A DNA stretch of 41,426 nt from CAILUG01 sp038125665 (GTDB lineage: Bacteria; Pseudomonadota; Gammaproteobacteria; Pseudomonadales; Pseudohongiellaceae). The translations under genes and the position numbers were made by a program. The stretch's first letter is position 1, and every line of letters begins with the position of its first letter. This document shows positions 1 through 8,812 of the stretch, in pieces. The stretch spans positions 1 through 41,426 of the forward strand of contig JAYPEI010000018.1 of assembly GCA_038125665.1 (NCBI GenBank). The letters run 5' to 3'. The notes below the pieces were generated by a model. The model saw nothing but the letters and a program-made list of their open reading frames with translations. It did not search any database and was not told the origin of the DNA.

Positions 1-600
1 ACTCAAGCTTTCCCCAATGCGCAGGTTATTTCTGCGCAACAAGTAGTTGACGATATCTGGGCATCAATTCCTAAAAAAGTGCTTCGCTGGGGCCCCATGC
101 TAGGGCCCAATGGTCCGCGTTACCCAACTGCTCCTACTCCACTGACCACCAACAGCTTTTCGCTAGAAGGTCATGAAATCCAAGTCCTAGGCCCAATGCA
201 AGGTGATCACCATCACGCAACTGCTCTCTGGATTCCTTCTCTAGAGGCCCTGATTGCCGGTGATTTAGTATTCCAGGATATACACCTTTGGCTAGGGGAG
301 TCGCTTGCACCTCAATACGAAGCTTGGGAGGAGGCACTAGATTCAATGAGCTCTTTAGATCCGAAAATTGTCGTTGCTGGTCATAAAGTGCCGGGCACTG
401 CTGATGATGCCTCCGCTTTAGCTTTTACTAAGGAATATCTGCATGAGTTTTCGCTTATGGCAGCTGAATCAGATACATCAGAAGAACTTATTGCTGCTGT
501 TCGTAAGCGGTTTCCAGAAGTTCAAGATGTATTAAACGATTTCATATTACCAAACTCTGCTCAAGTAGCAGTTGGTGAAGTACTACCCTGGGAAGAATAA
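1..600 (+). CDS. MBL-fold metallo-hydrolase, C-terminal part (cut by window edge)
   Basis: The frame is open from the first base, so the gene begins upstream; the GTG at 79 is probably an internal valine. What remains is the C-terminal half of a metallo-beta-lactamase-fold hydrolase. A GDHHHAT stretch is followed by AGDLVF, whose aspartate would be the bridging metal ligand, and by VVAGHKVPG, whose histidine would be the last metal ligand. The N-terminal HxHxDH motif should lie outside the window. Family members hydrolyse lactones, thioesters or beta-lactams, and the substrate here is unknown. The stop is directly followed by two DUF3237 genes on the same strand, so the three probably form an operon. 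Confidence 0.75.
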   Translation, partial: TQAFPNAQVISAQQVVDDIWASIPKKVLRWGPMLGPNGPRYPTAPTPLTTNSFSLEGHEIQVLGPMQGDHHHATALWIPSLEALIAGDLVFQDIHLWLGESLAPQYEAWEEALDSMSSLDPKIVVAGHKVPGTADDASALAFTKEYLHEFSLMAAESDTSEELIAAVRKRFPEVQDVLNDFILPNSAQVAVGEVLPWEE

Positions 601-603
601 ATT

Positions 604-1074
604 ATGGCAACCCCAATAGAATTTGAATGGTTGATGACGGCACATGTACAGGTACGAAGACCTATTCAAATTGGTAATGCTCAATATGGTTATAGGCAAG
701 CTGTTCCAATTGGCGATGGATATTTTGCAGGTCCAAGTTTGCGGGGAACGGTCATCCCCGGTTCTGCCGATTGGCAATTAATTCAGCGGAATGGTATCGC
801 GGATTTGGACGTTACTGGGGCCATGCTCACAGATGATGGGGTCACAATTCGAGTTTCAAGTAAAGGTATGAGGCATGGGCCTCCTGCAGTCATTGAGCGA
901 CTAGCTCGAGGAGAAGTTGTGCATCCTAATGAATATTATATGCGTGCCGTTGCTCGATTTGAGGCCCCTGAAGGTTCTTATGATTGGCTGAACAAAGCGT
1001 TGTTCGTTTCGTGGGGAGAACGATATGAAGACAAGGTAGTTATTCACTATTATAAGGTCCTTGGCGATGAGTAA
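604..1074 (+). CDS. DUF3237 family protein (cytoplasmic copy)
   Basis: This 156-residue protein matches the DUF3237 pattern as I know it. It has a small, largely beta-strand core with the hallmark order GDGYFAGPSLRG, VIPGSADW, then a DDG-containing strand and an aromatic-rich C-terminus (DWLNKALFVSWGERY). There is no signal peptide. The ATG at 604 follows the upstream stop by three bases, and a GGAAG lies upstream as a possible ribosome site. Its stop overlaps the start of a second, exported DUF3237 gene, so the two are co-translated. The biochemical role of the family is unknown to me. The neighbouring hydrolase suggests a catabolic setting. Confidence 0.75.
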   Translation: MATPIEFEWLMTAHVQVRRPIQIGNAQYGYRQAVPIGDGYFAGPSLRGTVIPGSADWQLIQRNGIADLDVTGAMLTDDGVTIRVSSKGMRHGPPAVIERLARGEVVHPNEYYMRAVARFEAPEGSYDWLNKALFVSWGERYEDKVVIHYYKVLGDE

Positions 1075-1669
1075 AGAGAACGAGATAACTAACACTGATT
1101 CGACTGCTAAGCCTCAGCGTCGCATGCTATTACAAGCCTCCACTATGACTTTGGCAGGAGCTATTTTCAGTATGAAAAAAGCTAGTGCAGCAGAATCCGC
1201 TTTGCCACTTCCCAAGAATATTGTGCTTCAACCGCCGCAACATAATCCTTCTAGCGAGTATTTGTTCGCCATTACTGCGACTATCTCCGCACCTTTTGAA
1301 GTTGGCCCCAGTTCTCAAGGAATAGTTAGGGCTATCCCAATTACTGGTGGCACTGTTGAAGGGAAGGGAATCATAGGTCGTGTAGTTCCTGGCGGTGCAG
1401 ACTGGCAGCTCTCACGTACTGATGGGGTGACAGAGTTAGAGGCTACCTATGCCATACAAATGGATGATGATACTTACATCAAGGTGATCAACCGAGGTAT
1501 CGTTTATCGTGAAGAGGATAAGCCTGCTTATTTCCGGACAAATGTTCACTTTGATGCGCCAAGTGCCAGTCAGTGGAACTGGATGAATGAAGCTATTTTC
1601 TTATGTAAGGCACAAGGACACCCTACACTGGAAAATGCTGTGTTAATTGAAGTTTATCGGTTGATTTAA
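1067..1669 (+). CDS. DUF3237 family protein with Tat-type signal peptide
   Basis: I chose the ATG at 1067, which overlaps the stop of the preceding gene, over an in-frame TTG six bases earlier. The N-terminus carries a twin-arginine motif (QRRMLLQAS), a hydrophobic stretch and a likely cleavage site after KKASA near residue 40, so export through Tat is predicted. The mature part repeats the DUF3237 order of its neighbour: GIVRAIPITGG, VVPGGADWQL, a DDD strand and a WNWMNEAIF segment. The two genes are therefore diverged tandem duplicates placed in different compartments. Tat use would fit a protein that folds, or binds a ligand or metal, before export. Function is unknown. Confidence 0.72.
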   Translation: MSKENEITNTDSTAKPQRRMLLQASTMTLAGAIFSMKKASAAESALPLPKNIVLQPPQHNPSSEYLFAITATISAPFEVGPSSQGIVRAIPITGGTVEGKGIIGRVVPGGADWQLSRTDGVTELEATYAIQMDDDTYIKVINRGIVYREEDKPAYFRTNVHFDAPSASQWNWMNEAIFLCKAQGHPTLENAVLIEVYRLI

Positions 1670-1900
1670 TCCATAGACCAATTCATCTAATATGCTTAAG
1701 TTAGGTTATAGGGTAATAACAGGCGACCAAGCAAAAGACTTATTATTGGTAGTATGAAGAATTGGCAACTTGTTGGTAGGTATACCCAGGATTGTAGATA
1801 GGCTATGATTTACTTAATGTGATTAATTCAATCTCTTTACGTGTAAGCGCAACACATACATCTACGCATGCTACTTACTTGTAAATAGCTTTTCCTACTG

Positions 1901-2851
1901 TTAATTAAGATGGGGAGCAATTGCAGGAGGCAAAACCCCTTCATATAAGGCATCTATATTGGCGATAAATAAACTACCCATCGCGGCTCTTGATTCAAAG
2001 GTAGCTGAGCCACGATGCGGAGATAACAACACATTTTCCAACTTTTCAAATTTAGGCGTGGGTTTACCAAGCTGTTTAAAAACATCAATCGCCGCACCTG
2101 CGATGACACCTGATGTAAGCGCCTCGTATAATGCTTCTTCATCCACTAAAGAGCCTCTCCCGATATTGATTAGGATGCCCTTTTTACCTAGTGCAGCGAG
2201 CACTTGAGTGTTTACGCAGTGCTCAGTTGATTCACCTCCAGGCATACACAGTACAAGAAAATCTACTGCTTCAGCTAAAGACAACAGTGTCTTGTGATAT
2301 GTATAAGTCACATCCTGACGCGGTTTACGATTATGATAGTGCAATTCAACTTTGAATATTTCTGCACGACGCGCAAGTTCATACCCAATTGTCCCAAGCC
2401 CAGCTATACCAACTTTACTTCCAGTAAGACTATTTGAAAATGGCATGCTCTCATTTTGAGCTTTACCGCTACGAACGAATCTATCTGCTTCTACCACCTG
2501 ACGAGCAGTCGCTAGGATAAATGCCATACCAAGGTCAGCAACGTCATCTGTATTGACACCAGGTGTATGTGTAAGACGAATTCCTCTTTTTTTTAGCGTG
2601 ACGATATCTACGTTGTCATACCCCGCTCCATAAATTGATACCTGCTCTAAAGCTGGTAGTTGATTAAGCAGCGTGGCTGTAATGCTTGCGTGCGAGGTAC
2701 CCACTACACAACGCACATATTTGGCAAAACTACTTAATATGGCTGCTGGGTTGTCTGCTTTATACCACTCAAGAACATCGTAACGTGTTTGTAGCTCACT
2801 TAATTGGTCTGGTGGTAGAAAACCTGCAGCAAGCAGCACGGGCTTATTCAC
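1901..2851 (-). CDS. D-isomer specific 2-hydroxyacid dehydrogenase (NAD-dependent)
   Basis: This oxidoreductase of the glyoxylate/hydroxypyruvate reductase and lactate/phosphoglycerate dehydrogenase superfamily interconverts 2-keto and D-2-hydroxy acids. Visible are SIYGAGYDNVD of the substrate domain, the dinucleotide-binding GLGTIG, the arginine loop INIGRGSLVDE, and the catalytic histidine in SPHRGSAT. Length (316 residues) is normal. An ATG exists at 2869, but a GGAGG sits inside that extension eight bases before a GTG at 2851. The GTG start also gives the natural N-terminus MNKPVLLAAGF. It overlaps the dehydratase stop by eight bases, so the two are translationally coupled and probably act in one pathway. 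The exact substrate cannot be assigned. Confidence 0.85.
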   Translation of the reverse strand: MNKPVLLAAGFLPPDQLSELQTRYDVLEWYKADNPAAILSSFAKYVRCVVGTSHASITATLLNQLPALEQVSIYGAGYDNVDIVTLKKRGIRLTHTPGVNTDDVADLGMAFILATARQVVEADRFVRSGKAQNESMPFSNSLTGSKVGIAGLGTIGYELARRAEIFKVELHYHNRKPRQDVTYTYHKTLLSLAEAVDFLVLCMPGGESTEHCVNTQVLAALGKKGILINIGRGSLVDEEALYEALTSGVIAGAAIDVFKQLGKPTPKFEKLENVLLSPHRGSATFESRAAMGSLFIANIDALYEGVLPPAIAPHLN

Positions 2852-4562
2852 TGTCTTTACCTCCAGCATGGGTCACTGCTCCTAAATGGGCAGGCCCTAC
2901 AACTGCAGCATATTTCTGTAATACCCCCGATAATATTTTCTGGGGTGGCACATAGTTGGCTTTGCGCTTAGCCAGTTCTTGATCAGTTAACAGCACTTCT
3001 AAGAAACCCTTTTCTGCATCTATACTGATGATATCGCCATCTTTGACAAGACCTATCGTTCCTCCGCTCACTGCCTCAGGACCCACATAACCAATGCACA
3101 TGCCTCTCGTCACCCCAGAAAAACGTCCATCAGTAATAAGGGCTACTTTTTCACCCATCCCTTGACCATACAATCGAGAAGTTACCGCTAGCATCTCTCG
3201 CATACCGGGCCCACCTTTCGGACCCTCATTACGTATAATGAGTACGTCTCCTTCCTGGTAATTATGTGAGGCTACGGCCTCCATGCAATCTTCCTCAGTT
3301 TCAAAAATACGGGCTGGCCCATCAAATTGTAAGCGCTTCAACCCCGCTACTTTCAGCAATGCTCCCTCAGGTGCTAGGTTGCCATAAAGAACTATAAGCC
3401 CTCCATTGGGACTAATAGGATCTGCACAAGAGCGCACAACATCTCCATCGGGTGTTGCAACATCTTTTAGTGCTTCTTTTAACGTTCTTCCATCCAGGGT
3501 CAAAACCTCACCATGCAATTTACCGCCATCCAACAAAGATTTGAGTACTACCGGGACACCACCAACTTCATATAAAGCTTTAGCCAAGTGCTGACCACCA
3601 GGTTGCAGATTAGCAATCAAGGGAGTCCGCTTAAAAACTGCAGCTACATCTTCTAAGGAAAATTTTATCCCTGCCTCATGTGCCAGGGCAGGCAAATGTA
3701 AAGCGGCATTAGTAGAGCCTCCAGTGGCAGCCACTGCTGCGGCAGCATTTTCAAGACTTTGGCGCGTGACAAGTTCACGTGGGAGCGGTCCGCCTGCCTC
3801 AATGAGTTGAGTAACAAGCTCACCCGTATATCTTGCTTGTGCTAGTCTAGCTGAATAAACTGATGGCAGCATTGATGATCCAAGTGGACTGAGCCCCAAG
3901 GCTTCCCCCACCATTCCCATCGTATTAGCTGTATATTGACCAGCACATGAACCCACTGTGGGTAGGCAATTGAGTTCTACTGCTCGCAGACGGTCCTCTT
4001 CGCCCTCTAGGGGTAGCTGACCGAGCACCTCATTAGCGTCAAGAATACTTATTACCTGAGTATCACCACCAGATACTGGTAGCGGCAAAATACCAGGCAA
4101 TGCAGCACCACCGTATATAAATGCGCCGGGAACATTGAGACGAATTAACGCCATCATCAGCCCTGGCAATGTTTTATCACAACCACCAAAAGCAACAAGA
4201 GCATCATAGGCATGGCCGCTTACCACTAGCTCGACACTGTCAGCAATAATTTCGCGCGAAGGCAGACTCATGGACATCCCTGCATGATTCATTGATACTC
4301 CATCGGACACAGAGACGGTGCTGAACACTACTGGATGCGCCCCTCCCGCAGCGATACCTAATCGTGCTTGATCCGCCTGAGGCGCAAGATTCATTGAACA
4401 GGGCGTGTTTTCACCTTGAGTCGTTACAACGCCTACTATTGATTTTTTCATTGAAGTATCGTCAAAACCAGTGGCACGCAAAAAAGCGCGCTGAGGTAGA
4501 CGGGAGCGTCCTTCGGTGATGAGATGAGAACGGTGTTTGTGTAAAGATTTTTTTGAAGCCAT
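2844..4562 (-). CDS. IlvD/Edd family dehydratase (dihydroxy-acid dehydratase-like)
   Basis: This iron-sulfur dehydratase removes water from a 2,3-dihydroxy acid to give a 2-keto acid. In branched-chain amino acid synthesis the substrates are dihydroxyisovalerate and its homologue. Three cysteines in the right places could bind the cluster: C55 in NTPCSMN, C128 in GGCDKTLPG and C206 in GSCAGQYTANTMG. The catalytic-serine segment DGRFSGVTRGMCIGYVGPEA is present. At 572 residues it resembles the shorter IlvD types rather than the roughly 616-residue E. coli enzyme. No ilvC, ilvE or ilvA lies nearby, and it is coupled to a hydroxyacid dehydrogenase. A sugar-acid or other catabolic dehydratase is therefore as plausible as valine/isoleucine synthesis. 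Confidence 0.85.
   Translation of the reverse strand: MASKKSLHKHRSHLITEGRSRLPQRAFLRATGFDDTSMKKSIVGVVTTQGENTPCSMNLAPQADQARLGIAAGGAHPVVFSTVSVSDGVSMNHAGMSMSLPSREIIADSVELVVSGHAYDALVAFGGCDKTLPGLMMALIRLNVPGAFIYGGAALPGILPLPVSGGDTQVISILDANEVLGQLPLEGEEDRLRAVELNCLPTVGSCAGQYTANTMGMVGEALGLSPLGSSMLPSVYSARLAQARYTGELVTQLIEAGGPLPRELVTRQSLENAAAAVAATGGSTNAALHLPALAHEAGIKFSLEDVAAVFKRTPLIANLQPGGQHLAKALYEVGGVPVVLKSLLDGGKLHGEVLTLDGRTLKEALKDVATPDGDVVRSCADPISPNGGLIVLYGNLAPEGALLKVAGLKRLQFDGPARIFETEEDCMEAVASHNYQEGDVLIIRNEGPKGGPGMREMLAVTSRLYGQGMGEKVALITDGRFSGVTRGMCIGYVGPEAVSGGTIGLVKDGDIISIDAEKGFLEVLLTDQELAKRKANYVPPQKILSGVLQKYAAVVGPAHLGAVTHAGGKDSE
2860..2864 (-). promoter_or_regulatory. Shine-Dalgarno deciding the start of the 2-hydroxyacid dehydrogenase
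   Basis: GGAGG on the minus strand lies within the last codons of the dehydratase gene, eight bases before the GTG at 2851. It would be inside the coding region if the ATG at 2869 were used, so it favours the GTG start and indicates translational coupling. Confidence 0.7.
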
Positions 4563-4817
4563 CAGATTACTATCAATAAGTTTGTTTACCCTATGATAAC
4601 TGATAAATTATTTTTTTTTTAAAGTTGTAAAGCAAAATTCACCACTGTTAGTCTTTCCAACAAAATTACTTTCTTTAAATGTCTATTACTCTATCAAATT
4701 AAATGTTTTGTAATCCTTCTAATATCTGCTGAGTTTTTTACAGAGGTACTGCATATATTTAAGTGGATGATAATTTATAGTAGCCAGTGATACCTATAAT
4801 TACTAGCCATCTGATAT

Positions 4818-6740
4818 CTATTTGAGTGCAGTTTCTCTCAATCGCTCTGTGGCTTTTTGGTCTACTTTCAAACCTTCAGGATCTAATCTTGGGTCACCGA
4901 TGATCACAACCTTATAAATGTCTCTTGCTACTTCGATGCTTACATACTCATCACGTACATCTGCCAGTACTCGCTCTATTTCACGTAAATGGGGGTCTTT
5001 CCATCCTCCTCCTCCATTGGTGATATAGCGAAAGCTGGCCATTTTTTTAGTTGGCCAGTTAGGGCTTCTAGCATAATAGACGTACTCACCTTGCTTGGAA
5101 GGACGCTGGGTAGTTGAATCTAGTACACCAGCTACTGCTGTTGCTCTTTGGTAGGTAGCAGTATCAAGTCCCAATTGGATTGCTTCAGCCTTCTGTTCAG
5201 GCTGCCATAACCAAACACCGCCTGTCGGTGCATCATGGCCCCCTAATACACCAAAACCACTTGCTTGTTTAAACCGTAATGTAATCACACTGTGAGTTGC
5301 TGGTTGCAGCCAAAGGGAATCTTTCAATACAGCTGCGCCACCTCGGTTATATCCTGCCCCTGCTGTATCAATAGCATATTCACGTCGCATAATGACCAAA
5401 GGGTGATCTGCTTCGCTTGTTTCTACAGGGGTATCCAGTGAGTTTGCTTGTGAGAATTTAGTAAATGAATCTGCATCACCATGTCTTGTTGCTCCCCATG
5501 GACCAGTTTCACCACCTGCCACACCAATTGCGACCCATAGTTGTCCGTCATCATGAATACCCACACCCGTATGCAAATTTGGAGCGCCGTGATCCCCTGC
5601 GACTGCTAACTCACCTAAGGCTGGGGACAAGGCCTGAAAAATAGCAGCTAGTAATGCGTTAGTACTCTCACCATAGGCAAATACAGCGCCATCCGGTGGT
5701 AAAGCAGTACAAATAGCGCCATCTGGCATGACGATATCCACATGACGATAAGTGCCGGAAGTAAAACTACCTTGCGGATCTAGCAAGAATTTTAATGCTG
5801 CTCCCACTGTTGTTTTGGTATCAAGCCAAGTGCCATTAATACAAGTACGCGCCTGCCTTGCGGTATGACTGATATCAACTTCCAGCTTACTGCCCGCTTT
5901 TTGAATACGGACATGAACAGGATATTCTTCAGTATCATCAACACCATCAGCATCTACCATTGCTGACCCTGTATATACTCCATCAGGAAGGCGGGAGATC
6001 GCCTCTTGCATTCGCTCTGCATCCGCATCACAAACATAATCCATTGCGCCCTCTATCGCAGCCCAGCCATGTCTTCTAATACTTTCCAACAACAAAGATT
6101 CACCGAGCTTGATACAGGAAATTAGTGTTTGCATATCGCGCGCTAGCATGTCGGCAAAACGTACGTTATCACCAATTAAATTCCAGGTTTCAGGTACTCG
6201 CTTGCCCCTGTGCATCAACAATCTTGGTGATAACACTAACCCGTTTTCATATGAGTTAGTTTTTGTTGCAGAGAAACCGCCTGGTACAGAACCCCCCATA
6301 TCTAACTGATGTGCTTTTATATTAACAAAAGCCAGTATACGATCTTGAAAAAATACTGGTAAGCAAAACAAAATATCGTTTACATGAGTACCAGTGCGAT
6401 AGGGATCATTAGCAATCACAACATCCCCGGGACATAATCTTTCTACTCCAAATTCCTCAATGGTATTGCGCACTGATTCAGTCATCGTCCCGGTAAAAGC
6501 AATAAAGGTTTTACTTACTACTGGTGTTGGATACCCCCTGTCAGGTGAACCTGTGAGCGTAGCGGCAAAATCATAGAAGTCTCTTAGTATAGGTGAGAAA
6601 GCACAAGCTAGTAATCTTGAACACATATGTTCCAGGATATAGGTGTAGCGGTTACTCAAGACAGTGGCATCGAAACGACTGCAATGGTAACGTGCGATAA
6701 ATTCTTCTTCACTCAGATCACGCAAACGCTGAGACTTCAT
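4818..6740 (-). CDS. hyuB: Hydantoinase B/oxoprolinase family subunit
   Basis: This 640-residue protein is the HyuB-type partner of the preceding HyuA. Family features include the N-terminal segment around TLTGSPDRGYP, the metal-region block VVIANDPYRTGTHVNDI, FVNIKAHQLDMGGSVPGGFS, and the C-terminal glycine-rich YITNGGGGWKDP. HyuB-type subunits carry the metal-dependent hydrolysis or carboxylation site in N-methylhydantoinase, 5-oxoprolinase and acetone/acetophenone carboxylases. The start overlaps the hyuA stop in an ATGA arrangement, so synthesis is coupled and a stoichiometric complex is likely. The actual reaction (hydantoin hydrolysis, lactam opening or ketone carboxylation) cannot be decided from sequence alone. 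Confidence 0.88.
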   Translation of the reverse strand: MKSQRLRDLSEEEFIARYHCSRFDATVLSNRYTYILEHMCSRLLACAFSPILRDFYDFAATLTGSPDRGYPTPVVSKTFIAFTGTMTESVRNTIEEFGVERLCPGDVVIANDPYRTGTHVNDILFCLPVFFQDRILAFVNIKAHQLDMGGSVPGGFSATKTNSYENGLVLSPRLLMHRGKRVPETWNLIGDNVRFADMLARDMQTLISCIKLGESLLLESIRRHGWAAIEGAMDYVCDADAERMQEAISRLPDGVYTGSAMVDADGVDDTEEYPVHVRIQKAGSKLEVDISHTARQARTCINGTWLDTKTTVGAALKFLLDPQGSFTSGTYRHVDIVMPDGAICTALPPDGAVFAYGESTNALLAAIFQALSPALGELAVAGDHGAPNLHTGVGIHDDGQLWVAIGVAGGETGPWGATRHGDADSFTKFSQANSLDTPVETSEADHPLVIMRREYAIDTAGAGYNRGGAAVLKDSLWLQPATHSVITLRFKQASGFGVLGGHDAPTGGVWLWQPEQKAEAIQLGLDTATYQRATAVAGVLDSTTQRPSKQGEYVYYARSPNWPTKKMASFRYITNGGGGWKDPHLREIERVLADVRDEYVSIEVARDIYKVVIIGDPRLDPEGLKVDQKATERLRETALK

Positions 6741-8809
6741 GACAGCGGTTCTCTTTTTTTCCTTTCTGTAGAGGTCTGTAAAGTGATATGAAGCTCACCC
6801 ACTGCACCCACAGTCAAAAGCTGTCCTGGCATCACGAGGATGGTTGACAATGGTTCCTGTATAATTGCTGGTCCCAAGACTTGCATCCCATGCTGTAAGT
6901 TTTCACGATGATAAACTTCTGCTTCCATATTTGTATTCTCTTCACTGACGAAGTACAACTCACGGGTAGTATGAGGTATTGGTTTCGTCTCAGTTCTTGG
7001 CATCTTTTGGTAAGCGTATTTTTCTGCTTCGATAACCAGCTCAACTCGGTAGGTGACCCCTTGTACTGGAATTTGCGGGAAATCTTGACCATTACGTCTG
7101 AGATATTCTTCATGAAAACTATTACTCATTTGTTGCAAAGCAACAGCATCTAGTGTTCCAGCTGGCACCTCAACGAATGGAGTTTCCCAGCTTTGTCCAA
7201 GTAGTCTCCCGTCAAATGAGCGCCTTAAAACGTAACTACCTTGGGCTTTTATAGCGGTGGGTAAAGATTCAATCAACTCTACTTCTAACGCTGAATAGAT
7301 TGAATTTATTTCCTCTTCAGAAGATGGCATCAATAATAAATAAGCACTTCGTGATTTAGTAAACACTAAATCTGTACTGAGTAACCCAATAGCTGAAAAT
7401 AGGCCTGGGTTAGGGGGGATAAGAATTTCTTTTACTTGCATCAACTCCAGTGCGCCCGCCAGTAGCATTGGGCCAGCTGAACCATAAGCCACCAAGGAAT
7501 AATCACGCGGATCTGCGCCATGACGAATGATAATATTAAGTACTTCTTCAGCTATGTTATTCAGTGCGATACGAAAAGCATAACGAATTCTTTCGGCTTG
7601 TGACAAAGGGGTGTTTAAGCTGGTAAATGCCTGCTCTGCTCGTTGCCTATCTAGTTGTAACTGTCCATTAGCAAAATCTTTAGGATCTAGTATACCCATT
7701 AACAAACAAGCATCTGTTACTGTGGGGAGTGTTCCTCCTCTACAGTAGCATGCCGGTCCAGGGATTGCTCCAGCACTTGATGGGCCAACTTGAATATCTC
7801 CAGCTGCACTTAATGAAACTATAGAACCACCCCCAGCTCCGACTGAACTTACTTCCAATGAGAGTGCATTAATTAGTAAATCGTATTCCAGTTCAACACT
7901 ATCATTCAGAAATGGTTCTCCATTCAGTATCATGCCTATATCAGTAGAAGTCCCACCCACATCACAGCAAAGTAAATTACGCGCATTAATCTGCTTTCCA
8001 AGTTCCTGACAAGCTTTAATTCCAGCTGCAGGACCAGCAAAAATTATTTGATAAGGTTGTTGCATGGCATGTTGCCACGGTAACAATGAACCAGCGCAAT
8101 CTGCAAAATTTAGTTCTCCATTGAACCCTTGCTGCCTCAAACCCTTGGCTACCTCATCAGCATAATCCATGTACACTAACTTCATCATGACATCGATGAC
8201 AGTGGTAGTAGCTCTAGAAAACTCTTTAGCTCGAGGGGATACAACACTAGAGAGTGAAATAGGAAGATCGCCTAGTTCTTCATAGGCCAATTGCAAAAGC
8301 CGCTGTTCATGCGCTGGATTTCTGTAAGCATTCAATAAGCAGATGGCAAGTCCGTCGACTTTGCAGCGTTTAAACAGTTGCAAAATTTCACGAGCATGTT
8401 TTTCATCTAAAGCTAAAAGCTCTTCACCCGAGGCTAGCATGCGTTCACGCACACCTTGGCGAAGATAGCGTTGAATTAAAGGTCTTGCCGCATCACCAAA
8501 AGGACGGCGCCAGCCGGGGTCCATTTGTTTGTCGAAAGGACGCCATGAACGACCACCATCAAGGATGTCACGGTGACCTTCAGTAGTGAGAAAAGCGACT
8601 TTAGGTAGGTTGCGTGTAAGAACTGCATTGAGACCTTTTGTAGAGGCATGATTAAAAATATTGCTATTTTCAACTCCTAACCTGCGAGCGCCCTCCAAAA
8701 CAGCTTCCTGAGGATTGTTTGGAGCACTTGGCACTTTGGTGACTCTCACTTTACCATCAACAATGGCGACTACATCTGTAAAAGTTCCACCGACATCAAC
8801 CCCGAACAC
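6737..8809 (-). CDS. hyuA: Hydantoinase A/oxoprolinase family subunit (ATP-binding)
   Basis: This is the ATPase subunit of a HyuA/HyuB enzyme. The two actin-fold phosphate loops are clear: VDVGGTFTD at residues 4-12 and DVGGTSTD at 283-290. The conserved AGPAAGI lies near residue 260 and the GGGSI and GPACY segments follow. ATP would activate a carbonyl or lactam substrate that HyuB then processes. The start is a GTG at 8809 with GGGAG six bases upstream. This leaves only two residues before the first conserved strand, slightly shorter than usual. An in-frame TAG three codons before the loop separates it from the zinc-ribbon gene upstream. Length (690 residues) is normal. Confidence 0.88.
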   Translation of the reverse strand: MFGVDVGGTFTDVVAIVDGKVRVTKVPSAPNNPQEAVLEGARRLGVENSNIFNHASTKGLNAVLTRNLPKVAFLTTEGHRDILDGGRSWRPFDKQMDPGWRRPFGDAARPLIQRYLRQGVRERMLASGEELLALDEKHAREILQLFKRCKVDGLAICLLNAYRNPAHEQRLLQLAYEELGDLPISLSSVVSPRAKEFSRATTTVIDVMMKLVYMDYADEVAKGLRQQGFNGELNFADCAGSLLPWQHAMQQPYQIIFAGPAAGIKACQELGKQINARNLLCCDVGGTSTDIGMILNGEPFLNDSVELEYDLLINALSLEVSSVGAGGGSIVSLSAAGDIQVGPSSAGAIPGPACYCRGGTLPTVTDACLLMGILDPKDFANGQLQLDRQRAEQAFTSLNTPLSQAERIRYAFRIALNNIAEEVLNIIIRHGADPRDYSLVAYGSAGPMLLAGALELMQVKEILIPPNPGLFSAIGLLSTDLVFTKSRSAYLLLMPSSEEEINSIYSALEVELIESLPTAIKAQGSYVLRRSFDGRLLGQSWETPFVEVPAGTLDAVALQQMSNSFHEEYLRRNGQDFPQIPVQGVTYRVELVIEAEKYAYQKMPRTETKPIPHTTRELYFVSEENTNMEAEVYHRENLQHGMQVLGPAIIQEPLSTILVMPGQLLTVGAVGELHITLQTSTERKKREPLS

Positions 8810-8812
8810 CAG

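Noticed and set aside
1670..1900. Gene, RNA or terminator between the DUF3237 and hydroxyacid dehydrogenase genes
   Set aside because: No frame of useful length, no clear hairpin and no tRNA-like fold.
4563..4817. Gene or terminator between hyuB and the IlvD-type dehydratase
   Set aside because: AT-rich, with a long T-run near 4610 but no stem beside it. It probably holds the dehydratase promoter, but no element could be assigned.
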